From contig CAMLJR010000037.1 of the NCBI GenBank assembly GCA_946480345.1, forward strand, positions 1 through 20,622: a stretch of 20,622 bases of DNA. Reading direction: 5' to 3'. A program made the translations under genes and the position numbers. This DNA comes from an uncultured Spongiibacteraceae bacterium (GTDB lineage: Bacteria > Pseudomonadota > Gammaproteobacteria > Pseudomonadales > CAMLJR01). The notes beneath the pieces were generated by a model that had not been told where the DNA came from, ran no database searches, and saw only the letters and a list, made by a program, of their open reading frames with translations. Below are positions 1 to 6,602 of this stretch, piece after piece (positions within the stretch are counted from its first letter, which is position 1; the number at the start of each line of letters is the position of its first letter).

Positions 1-311
1 GTTCCGAGCATCAGTGCCAGCGCGAGTACAGGAAGTACGCCTAATTGTGGAAAATGTTGATTCAATAACGCCGCTGCCATTCCACACAATGCGACATTCG
101 ACGCAACCGACAGATCGACACCACGTGTTAGCAATACCGCCATTTGCCCGAGTGCGAGCAAAATTAAAATCGCGGTATCGTCAAAAACATCGAGCAGATT
201 TTCGAGCGCAATAAATTGTGGAAGCTTGCTGGCTATGGCGACCAGCAATAACAAAAGCAACGCCGATAATCCGACATCGCGATGTGAAATCAGTGAACGA
301 ACATTCATCAT
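1..311 (-). CDS. rhaP: Sugar ABC transporter permease, RhaP-like (N-terminal part, runs off the left edge)
   Basis: Inner-membrane permease subunit of a RbsC/RhaP-type sugar ABC importer; only the first ~103 codons are in the window. The visible protein starts MMNVRSLISHRDVG, then a hydrophobic helix (about residues 15-30), then the family-typical stretch with LLALGQMAVLLTRGVDLSV (residues ~50-68), which is close to the conserved AxGxxxVLxxxGIDLSV region of this permease family. The start is the first of two tandem ATGs (311 or 308); GGAA on the coding strand just upstream serves as ribosome site. It lies 6 bp after the stop of the ATPase gene, so it is co-transcribed with rhaS and rhaT. Assignment to rhamnose comes from the surrounding genes, not from the protein itself. 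A second permease (RhaQ) would be expected beyond the left edge. Confidence 0.85.
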   Translation of the reverse strand, partial: MMNVRSLISHRDVGLSALLLLLLVAIASKLPQFIALENLLDVFDDTAILILLALGQMAVLLTRGVDLSVASNVALCGMAAALLNQHFPQLGVLPVLALALMLG

Positions 312-317
312 TATTCC

Positions 318-1850
318 TTACGCATCCGCGGCGACGCGAACGACATTTTCTGGCGTTGCTTCGGCACGATCGAGTAGCGCGCACACACGGCCGCGATTCA
401 TAACCAGCACGCGATCTGCCATGCCGAGCACTTCGGGCAATTCCGAGGACACCATAATGATTGCGCAGCCGCGTTGTACGCATTCGCTCATTATTTGGTG
501 GACAGCGGATTTTGCGCCGACATCAATGCCTTTTGTCGGTTCGTCCAGTATCAATACGCGCGGATTCACACCTAGCCATTTCGCCAATACAACTTTCTGC
601 TGATTGCCGCCCGATAGCTCCCGAACATGCTGCTGCAGGCCCGAAGATTTGATTTACAACCGCTCGAGCAGATCCTCTGCGCGGATGTATTCACTGACGC
701 GTTTCAAAAAACCGAATTTTGATAATTGCTTTAAGCTGGGCAGGCTGACGTTATCGGCAATTGGCAGCGTCAATACCGCACCTTGATGTTGGCGGTCTTC
801 CGGTACCAATGCGATACCGTGGCGAATCGCTTCTTCCGGATTGCGGATTCGCGTCAGTTTACCGTCGATGTAAATCGCTCCACTATCGATGGGATTCAAG
901 CCAAATAGCGCCTGCATTACTTCACTGCGACCGGCTCCCACCAGACCATAAATACCGAGAATTTCGCCGCGTCGAACAGAGAAATTGATATCGCGGAATT
1001 CCGGCGCGCGCGAAAAATTCTCGACGCGCAAAACTTCGGCACCAATATCGACGCTGACTTTCGGGAAAATCTGTTCGACCGAGCGGCCGACCATCATGTC
1101 GATTAATTTATTTGTGTCGGTATCGCACAACATGCCGTGACCGATTGCAGCGCCATCACGAAATACGGCGTAGCGATCGGCAATCGAAAAAATTTCTTCG
1201 AATTTATGACTGATAAATAACAGGGCGCGTCCTTCGTTTTGCAATTGACGCACGATGCGAAAAAGCTCGTCGGCCTCGTGATGCGAGAGAGCAGCGGTGG
1301 GTTCATCCATGATCACGACGCGGCTGTCGTGGCTTAGCGCACGGGCGATCTGCACCATGTGCTTTTGCGCAATGCTCAAATCGCCAACCAGCGTATCGGG
1401 GTCGATCGGCGTTTCGAGTTTTTCGAGCAGCTCACGCGAACGGCGGCGCATCGTTTTCCAATCGACGAAGCCGTTTTTTATCGGACGGCCGGTAATAAAA
1501 ATATTTTCGGCGACCGACAAGGCATCGAAAACCACCGACTCTTGATGGATGACACTAATGCCGAGTTGTTGCGCAACGGTAGGCGAGGGGATGTGTACAG
1601 GCTTGCCATCAATACAGATTTCGCCGCCATCAGGTTGATAAACACCGGTGAGAATTTTCACCAGCGTCGATTTTCCCGCTCCATTTTCTCCGATCAATGC
1701 AGTGACTGAGCCGGGAAAAAGTTGTAATTCGCCATTGACGAGCGCGCGTACGCCGCCGAACGATTTTTTGATGCCGCTCAGGGTGAGGATCGGGTGTGCA
1801 TGATCCTCTGCGGTATGGATCGCCCTTGTATTTGTCATAGATGAGGTCAT
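318..1850 (-). pseudogene. rhaT: Sugar ABC transporter double ATPase, RhaT/RbsA-like, interrupted by an in-frame TAA at 654-656
   Basis: Cytoplasmic ATPase of the rhamnose-type importer, with two fused nucleotide-binding domains. The open frame spans 510 sense-equivalent codons, the usual length for RbsA/RhaT. NBD1 is complete: Walker A GENGAGKST (~residues 54-62), signature LSIAQKHMVQIARALS, Walker B VVIMDEPTAALS. NBD2 starts with the degenerate Walker A GLVGAGRSE usual in this family. After EDLLERL, codon 399 is TAA; the same frame then continues with [20 protein letters not shown], Walker [15 protein letters not shown] and the normal C-terminus VVRVAADA. A single C-to-T change (CAA to TAA, Gln to stop) would explain it; there is no frameshift. 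Termination would remove the NBD2 signature and Walker B, so the importer would probably not work. A sequencing error is equally possible. The start is ATG 1850, 12 bp after rhaS; ATG 1838 is an alternative. A TTG at 587 could in principle restart translation, but without NBD1. Confidence 0.85.
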
Positions 1851-1862
1851 GAATTGGCGCCG

Positions 1863-2864
1863 CTAGAAAATCTGCGAGAATTGATCGACGTTGGATTTAT
1901 CGTAAACAAAAGGCTCTCCCATCGGCCCACTACCTTCGGCATCGAAGGTCACTGTGCCGAGACGGCCGATGGAGACGCTGGTGTTCGGGCCGACGTTTTT
2001 GCCTTGCGCAAGTTGCACGGAGATGTGCGTAACGGCGTAACCGAGATCGATTGGATTCCAAATCGCAAAGCTTTTTACCGTGCCTTGATGAATATGGCCG
2101 GCCATTTCGGATGGCAGCCCCAGCCCAGTGACATATACCCGCCCGGTTGCGCCTTGATCTTCCACCGCTTTTGCTGCTGCGACGATACCGACCGAGCTTG
2201 GCGAAACGATGACGGCAAGATCGGGGTATTGTTTTAATAATGCGACAGTTTCCCGATATGACTTGTCCGACAAGTCATCGCCGTAAACAACACTGACGAG
2301 TTCAAGCCCGGGAAATTCGGGCAGCGCTTTTTTCATTTCTGCAATCCATGCGTTTTGATTCGTCGATGTAGGGGTAGCCGATACGATCGCAAATTTACCT
2401 TTGCCATTCGGTGCTGCACTTGCAGTAAGACGATCACAGGTGCGTCCTACCAATTCATCGGACGACGGCGATAAATGCACGATACGTCCTTCCTTCGCAA
2501 CCGCCGAATCGAATGACATCACTTTGATGCCGCGTTTCATCGCTTTTTTTAGTGCAGGCACCAGGGCATCGTAATCATTGGCAGATACGGCGATAACGTC
2601 GACGTGCTGCGCGATCAATGCATTGATCACTTCTATCTGACCTTCCGCCGTAGTGGCGGTGGGCCCAGTGAAAATAATTTTGACCTTATCGAGCGACTGC
2701 GCCGCTTCATCAGCGCCTTTATGTACTGCATCGAAAAAACCATTGCCGAGTGATTTGGCAACGATGCCGATGCGCACAGTCCCTTCGGGGTCGCGGGACG
2801 AGCACGCAGTGTTAAGCACCAATGCCACAACGATGAATATGTTTATAAAGGTTTTTGCGAACAA
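1863..2864 (-). CDS. rhaS: Rhamnose-type sugar ABC transporter substrate-binding lipoprotein, RhaS-like
   Basis: Periplasmic sugar-binding protein of the importer (Peripla_BP_4, ribose/rhamnose-binding type), 333 aa. Residues 1-20 form a hydrophobic signal sequence ending in LNTAC (Cys21), a probable but non-canonical lipobox because position -3 is Asn. The mature part starts VRIGIVAKSLGNGFFDAVHKGADEAA, the classic first strand/helix of the family, followed by IEVINALIAQHVDVIAVSANDYDAL and GIKVMSFDSA. The start codon is TTG at 2864: no ATG or GTG lies suitably placed in frame, and GGGA sits about 8 nt upstream. It is first in the rhaS-rhaT-rhaP operon and divergent from the DeoR regulator. 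Rhamnose specificity is inferred from the neighbouring rhaK, rhaD and rhaI; a related sugar such as a rhamnose oligomer or autoinducer-2 cannot be excluded from sequence alone. Confidence 0.88.
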   Translation of the reverse strand: MFAKTFINIFIVVALVLNTACSSRDPEGTVRIGIVAKSLGNGFFDAVHKGADEAAQSLDKVKIIFTGPTATTAEGQIEVINALIAQHVDVIAVSANDYDALVPALKKAMKRGIKVMSFDSAVAKEGRIVHLSPSSDELVGRTCDRLTASAAPNGKGKFAIVSATPTSTNQNAWIAEMKKALPEFPGLELVSVVYGDDLSDKSYRETVALLKQYPDLAVIVSPSSVGIVAAAKAVEDQGATGRVYVTGLGLPSEMAGHIHQGTVKSFAIWNPIDLGYAVTHISVQLAQGKNVGPNTSVSIGRLGTVTFDAEGSGPMGEPFVYDKSNVDQFSQIF

Positions 2865-2945
2865 CGACTTTATCCCACTTATGATTATTTGAATCGACAG
2901 CTGCGACCTTCACAGGCTGCGTTCTTAAAGCAATGAATCAATATC

Positions 2946-2962
2946 GATCATAATGTATCATT
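2946..2962. promoter_or_regulatory. Candidate RhaR operator in the rhaS/rhaR intergenic region
   Basis: GATCATAATGTATCATT shares 13 of 17 positions with 6481-6497 in the other divergent rhamnose promoter region (consensus GATCRWAWKGTATCATT). It contains AATG/CATT arms. A partial second copy, AATGAATCA (2932-2940), lies exactly 20 bp from AATGTATCA (2952-2960), about two helical turns, as expected for tandem binding by a DeoR-family oligomer. Binding by the adjacent regulator is inference. Confidence 0.5.
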
Positions 2963-2981
2963 TTCGAGCGTGACCCCTCAA
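2952..2981 (-). promoter_or_regulatory. Candidate rhaS promoter
   Basis: Coding-strand hexamers TTGAGG (2981-2976) and TACATT (2957-2952) are spaced 18 bp. The -10 lies inside the proposed RhaR operator, which fits repression. The match is moderate and the assignment is inferred. Confidence 0.35.
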
Positions 2982-2984
2982 TCA

Positions 2985-3013
2985 TTAGTATGTACACTCG
3001 GCTCGAATATTAA
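2985..3013 (+). promoter_or_regulatory. Candidate rhaR promoter
   Basis: TTAGTA (2985-2990) and TATTAA (3008-3013) are separated by 17 bp, 37 bp before the rhaR start codon. The -10 is good and the -35 poor, consistent with a weakly expressed regulator. Confidence 0.35.
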
Positions 3014-3050
3014 ATCCTTCTTAAAAACATCAACTTAGAGCTTCAGCTAA

Positions 3051-3818
3051 ATGCACGCGACCGAGCGCGATGAGTTTATTTTGACCCATTTGCGGGAACA
3101 AGGCTTTGTTCCGCTACAACACTTGTGTGAAAAAATGAGTGCTTCGCCGGCCACCGTACGTCGTGATCTGGAGCGCTTGGCTGCGGCAGGTCTGTTACAG
3201 CGCGTGCATGGCGGCGCCCGTATTATCGAGCCAGACGATCGTCACTTGGCGGGTACGCCATTCGAGCTCAATCTACGCCAGCACCTCGATCAAAAGAACG
3301 CGATTGGACGCGAGGCGGCCAAATTATGTAAACCCGGTGAGGCGATCATCATTGATGGCGGCACCACCACACTGCAAATGTGCCCGCATTTACAGGCGAA
3401 TAATTTGCACGTGCTGACCAACTCGCTGCATATCGTCGATGCGTTATCGCGCCATACTGGTGTGCAGCTTGCGGTGCCAGGTGGGAGTATTTTTCGCGAG
3501 CAGAATATTATTCTCAGTCCGTTTGAAGACGATGGCCTCAAACGTTTTCACGCTACCAAATATTTTCTCAGCTCTGCGGCGATCGGCGCGAAAGGCTTAA
3601 TGCAGGCCGATACGATTTTGATCCAGGCCGAACGAAAATTAATGGCGCGTGCGGATTCGTTAATAGTTTTGATCGACAGCAGCAAGTTTCGCGAGTCGGC
3701 GGCATTGCTGCTGTGTGGTCTCGATGAGATCGACACGGTAATTACCGACGCCGGGGCCACGACTGCCGACTTGGCGATGTTGCGCAAAGCCGGCATTAAA
3801 GTGATTGTTGCGAATTAA
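3051..3818 (+). CDS. rhaR: DeoR-family transcriptional regulator, probable rhamnose repressor RhaR
   Basis: 255-aa DeoR/GlpR-family regulator. The N-terminal winged helix-turn-helix (residues ~4-58) reads ERDEFILTHLREQGFVP, LCEKMSASPATVRRDLERL and LLQRVHGGARI; TVRRDL and the HGGA wing are hallmarks of the family. The C-terminal sugar-phosphate sensor domain (about 80-245) has AIIIDGGTTTLQM, VLTNSLHIVDAL, LAVPGG and a late VLIDSSKF motif. Family members usually sense a phosphorylated intermediate such as rhamnulose-1-P. The Rhizobium rhamnose locus has a DeoR-type RhaR next to rhaSTPQ, and the arrangement here is the same, divergent from rhaS. The start ATG 3051 keeps the whole HTH; the ribosome site (TAGAG, ~11 nt upstream) is weak. 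It probably represses both divergent rhamnose promoter regions, where a shared 17-bp site is found. Confidence 0.85.
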   Translation: MHATERDEFILTHLREQGFVPLQHLCEKMSASPATVRRDLERLAAAGLLQRVHGGARIIEPDDRHLAGTPFELNLRQHLDQKNAIGREAAKLCKPGEAIIIDGGTTTLQMCPHLQANNLHVLTNSLHIVDALSRHTGVQLAVPGGSIFREQNIILSPFEDDGLKRFHATKYFLSSAAIGAKGLMQADTILIQAERKLMARADSLIVLIDSSKFRESAALLLCGLDEIDTVITDAGATTADLAMLRKAGIKVIVAN

Positions 3819-3845
3819 CAATTATTCGCAACGCATTTTATGCGT
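3807..3845. repeat. Two overlapping inverted repeats between the convergent rhaR and lldD ends
   Basis: GTTGCGAAT (3807-3815) and ATTCGCAAC (3824-3832) form a perfect 9-bp stem whose 8-nt loop contains the rhaR stop codon. A second stem, ACGCAT (3831-3836) with ATGCGT (3840-3845), shares two bases with the first, so they cannot both fully form. No clear U-tract follows on either strand, so termination is possible but unproven. Confidence 0.45.
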
Positions 3846-3867
3846 GCGACGGACGGTATTGCCGGTG

Positions 3868-5016
3868 TTAGCGAGTAGGCGATACGATCAATTCACGGTT
3901 GATGTCGCTAATTTTCGCACAACCCATCAACGCCATATTGCGGCGCAATTCTTCAGAGAGAATTTGAATCGCGCGCGCAACACCCGGTTCGCCAGCCGCC
4001 GCCAATCCGTATAAATAAGCGCGACCAATACCGACGGCTTTTGCACCCAGCGCCAGTGCTTTCACGATATCGGTGCCGCGACGAATACCACCATCGAGAA
4101 TCACATCGGCGCGATCACCTACCGCTTGTACGACGGCATCGAGCACATCAATGGTTGCGGGTGATGTATCGAGCTGGCGGCCGCCGTGGTTCGAAACCCA
4201 CACACCTGTAGCGCCTATATCGACGCAGCGTTTCGCGTCGGCGGGGGTAGTAATACCTTTAAAAGCGAATTCGCCATCCCATGCGTCGAGCATCCAGTTC
4301 GCGTCTTTCCACGTCAGTGTGTGATCGAGCTGACTATTCAAAAACTCAATCATGCCGCTGCCGATAGAGGGCACCGCATGCACGACATTTTCCGGACGGA
4401 CCGCTGGCGTCGTCCAGAGTTTTGCGAGATAGCCAGGGCAAGCAAGCGCCTGCGCTGCAGTGCGTGGAGTGATTTTCGGCGGAATGGTGAAGTCGTTGTA
4501 ATGATCGCGCTGACGATTGCCGGCAACCGGTACATCGACAGTTAACACAGCGGCAGTAAAACCAGCCGCTTTTGCGCGCGCGAGCATTTCACGCACAAGG
4601 CCACGATCTTTCCAAACATAAATTTGAAACCACTTCGGACCGGTATGCACTTTCGCGACATCTTCGATGGTGGTTGTGGCGAGCGTGGATAACGAATAAA
4701 TCATGCCTGCGTCCTGCGCTGCTTTTGCAACGGCGCGCTCACCGGCCACCGGATTAAACAATCGCGAGGTGGCGGTGGGGCAAATGACGAACGGCAGTTT
4801 CGTTTCGGTTCCCATTACCTTGGTCGTTGTGGAAATAGCGGAAATATCGCACAGCGAATTCCACAATAATTTGTATTCCTTAAAGCGCGCGCAATTGTCT
4901 CGCAGCGTGATTTCATCGTCCGCGCCGCCATCGATATAGTCGAACACCATGCGCGGTAGATTCGCGCGAGCGAGATTGCGTAAGTCGTCAATTTTGAAAA
5001 CGCGGGACAGGCTCAT
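3868..5016 (-). CDS. lldD: FMN-dependent L-lactate dehydrogenase / alpha-hydroxy-acid oxidase
   Basis: 382-aa flavoprotein expected to oxidise L-lactate to pyruvate and pass electrons to the quinone pool at the inner membrane. The family features are all present: FDYIDGGADDE near the N-terminus (Tyr27), QIYVWKDR (Tyr133), LTVDVPVAGNRQRD (Asp161, Arg168), FKGI (Lys253), the active-site signature SNHGGRQLD (His277, Arg280), DGGIRRGTDIVKALALGAKAV (FMN phosphate site) and GRAYLYGLAAAGEPGV. The length matches LldD. I chose ATG 5016, which gives MSLSRVFKIDDLRN, because it has an upstream GAGAAG-type ribosome site and starts 25 bp after the kinase stop; the frame stays open to 5100, but that extension overlaps the kinase and is unlike the family. 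It is the second gene after rhaK. In this pathway rhaD yields L-lactate from lactaldehyde, so LldD completes conversion to pyruvate. Specificity for lactate over other 2-hydroxy acids is inferred. Confidence 0.9.
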   Translation of the reverse strand: MSLSRVFKIDDLRNLARANLPRMVFDYIDGGADDEITLRDNCARFKEYKLLWNSLCDISAISTTTKVMGTETKLPFVICPTATSRLFNPVAGERAVAKAAQDAGMIYSLSTLATTTIEDVAKVHTGPKWFQIYVWKDRGLVREMLARAKAAGFTAAVLTVDVPVAGNRQRDHYNDFTIPPKITPRTAAQALACPGYLAKLWTTPAVRPENVVHAVPSIGSGMIEFLNSQLDHTLTWKDANWMLDAWDGEFAFKGITTPADAKRCVDIGATGVWVSNHGGRQLDTSPATIDVLDAVVQAVGDRADVILDGGIRRGTDIVKALALGAKAVGIGRAYLYGLAAAGEPGVARAIQILSEELRRNMALMGCAKISDINRELIVSPTR

Positions 5017-5041
5017 CAGATTTTCTTCTCGGTTGGCTTTT

Positions 5042-6442
5042 TCATTTTTTCGAAAGGGTGGTTTCATGAATACGTCGATGCCACTGCTCGCGGCAAGCAT
5101 CGAGCGGGGCGATTAGCTCATTATTCAGCGTAATCGAGCGCGTGGCTGGTGATGCTATGCAGTTATTGCCAAGCGTTACGCGCGCGGCGCCATGCGCAAC
5201 GCAATTCGCGGTCGTTGCTTGTAGGGACTGTTGCGGTCGCAGTGCAGCTAGCGCGGCTAAGGCCGCTTCATCCTTCGCGAGTGGACCTTCGACAATCAAT
5301 GTGCCGGTACTGTCGATCAAGTCGAGCGAGGTATCGATCATCAATGCGAGATAAAGCGAAGCCATAGCGGCGCGGGCTTCATTGTTCGCCTCTTTATCGT
5401 CGCTAAGCTTGCCGGTTAGATTTGGGAATGGACCGCCTGGAGCAAAGGAGGGCAGTACCAGAGGATTGTCGCTAAGCAATAAATGCTGCAGTGCTTCGAT
5501 GCTGGCAGCGGGCAGCGAATCGGCCACTGCTTCGCGTTCGCGTCCGGCCATGAAGCGCGCTGAAGCGACCGGCCGATTTTTGACATCGACATTCCATAAC
5601 GTATCGCGCGCGGCATCGAGCTCCAGCGGTTGCGCACCCACCGCAAATGCAACAAGCCACGTGCCTGTCGATAGCAACGTAAAGGGTTCATCGTTGCCGA
5701 TAAATGCGGCGAGCGCGGCGTTCGAGTCATGAATTCCCCAGTGGACGCTAATTGCATCGGCACCACCGTTCGGATCGAGTTTGCGTGCGAATGTTTTATC
5801 GATCGTGGCGGCAACTGCGCCGGCATTAATTAATGCCGGGAATTTTTTATCCCAACCATTTCGCACAGACAGGCTTGACCAGTCGCCTTTGAGCGGATTC
5901 CATAAATCGGTGTGGCAGCCGAGCGAGCTGGCGTCGCTACCGAGCGCGCCGGACCAGCGCCATACCCAATATTGCGGATACGTCAAAACCATTTTCGCTT
6001 GCGCGAATCGCTCCGGATATTCGTGTTGCTGTGCGAATAATTGCCGACCGAGATTGAGGCCCAGTGGCAGCGCGGGTGATCCGGTTTCGTTAAACAATGG
6101 GCGCTGGTCGTCGTATTGTGCTGAAACCGCGGCATCAATGGGCGCTTCATAATCCTGTACTGGTCCGGGATTGTTGTTGCGATCGACGATGACGGCAGTA
6201 GCCCCATGCGTTACCGGAATTAAATGCGCGAATGGAAAGCGCTCATATAGCGAAACCAGAGCGTTGTCACACCATTCGCCGATGCCTTCAATATTCAGCG
6301 TGCCGGCAGTGCTGGCAAATTGGCTCGACGGGGCATCCAGTGTCGCGAGTACTTCGCCACGCTTGGAAAAAACGGAAACTTTCGCGCGGGTCTTGCCCAG
6401 ATCCACAATGGCAACGGCGTTAGCAGTGGTCGTTTGACTCAT
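5042..6442 (-). CDS. rhaK: FGGY-family carbohydrate kinase, probable L-rhamnulokinase
   Basis: 466-aa ATP-dependent sugar kinase of the FGGY fold. The N-terminal phosphate loop reads VDLGKTRAKVSVF (Asp14, Lys17, Thr18), the catalytic-base region GIHDSNAALAAF (Asp239), and LLSTGTWLVAF (257-265) opens the second actin-like domain. It is not E. coli RhaB-like in its details; it resembles the proteobacterial kinases found beside ABC-type rhamnose importers (RhaK of Rhizobium). The expected reaction is L-rhamnulose + ATP to L-rhamnulose-1-phosphate in the cytoplasm. It starts at ATG 6442 with a poor ribosome site, heads the rhaK-lldD operon and is divergent from rhaD-rhaI across 160 bp that contains the shared candidate operator. 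Specificity follows from context: isomerase and aldolase are next door and no other kinase is in the locus. A related ketose kinase such as L-fuculokinase is less likely. Confidence 0.82.
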   Translation of the reverse strand: MSQTTTANAVAIVDLGKTRAKVSVFSKRGEVLATLDAPSSQFASTAGTLNIEGIGEWCDNALVSLYERFPFAHLIPVTHGATAVIVDRNNNPGPVQDYEAPIDAAVSAQYDDQRPLFNETGSPALPLGLNLGRQLFAQQHEYPERFAQAKMVLTYPQYWVWRWSGALGSDASSLGCHTDLWNPLKGDWSSLSVRNGWDKKFPALINAGAVAATIDKTFARKLDPNGGADAISVHWGIHDSNAALAAFIGNDEPFTLLSTGTWLVAFAVGAQPLELDAARDTLWNVDVKNRPVASARFMAGREREAVADSLPAASIEALQHLLLSDNPLVLPSFAPGGPFPNLTGKLSDDKEANNEARAAMASLYLALMIDTSLDLIDSTGTLIVEGPLAKDEAALAALAALRPQQSLQATTANCVAHGAARVTLGNNCIASPATRSITLNNELIAPLDACREQWHRRIHETTLSKK

Positions 6443-6462
6443 TTTCAGGCGATCTAACTTGA

Positions 6463-6468
6463 TTTATA
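6463..6468 (-). promoter_or_regulatory. Candidate -10 box for rhaK-lldD
   Basis: TATAAA on the coding strand lies 20 bp before the rhaK start. No good -35 is found at 16-18 bp; that position falls in the proposed operator, so the promoter may be weak or need help. Confidence 0.3.
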
Positions 6469-6476
6469 TTGAGCGA

Positions 6477-6505
6477 TTGTGATCGAATGGTATCATTCGT
6501 ATTTA
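6477..6505 (+). promoter_or_regulatory. rhaDp: Candidate rhaD-rhaI promoter
   Basis: TTGTGA (6477-6482) and TATTTA (6500-6505) are 17 bp apart. The candidate RhaR operator fills the spacer, a textbook position for repression. The leader to the GTG start would be about 90 nt. Confidence 0.5.
6481..6497. promoter_or_regulatory. Candidate RhaR operator in the rhaK/rhaD intergenic region
   Basis: GATCGAATGGTATCATT matches the 2946-2962 site at 13 of 17 positions and contains the inverted repeat CGAATG-GTAT-CATTCG (6484-6499). It lies between the -35 and -10 of the rhaD promoter and covers the expected -35 area of the divergent rhaK promoter, so one bound repressor could silence both. Confidence 0.55.
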
Positions 6506-6602
6506 ATAATGACCACTCGTAGCCAGTAATGAAAAAAGAACTCTCGACGCGCAATATACCGCTTACGACGAGATTCAAACCGCATCCTAGAGGTATCCGT
6601 TA

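Noticed and set aside
318..587. Separate small ABC protein starting at TTG 587
   Set aside because: It is the in-frame continuation of rhaT after the stop, begins in the middle of NBD2 and has no ribosome site.
318..1850. Stop-codon reassignment as the cause of the TAA in rhaT
   Set aside because: TAA is used as the normal stop of other genes here (rhaR, lldD), so a global code change does not fit.
5017..5100. Longer N-terminus of lldD
   Set aside because: It would overlap the kinase gene and adds residues unlike the family; MSLSRVFKID at 5016 has its own ribosome site.
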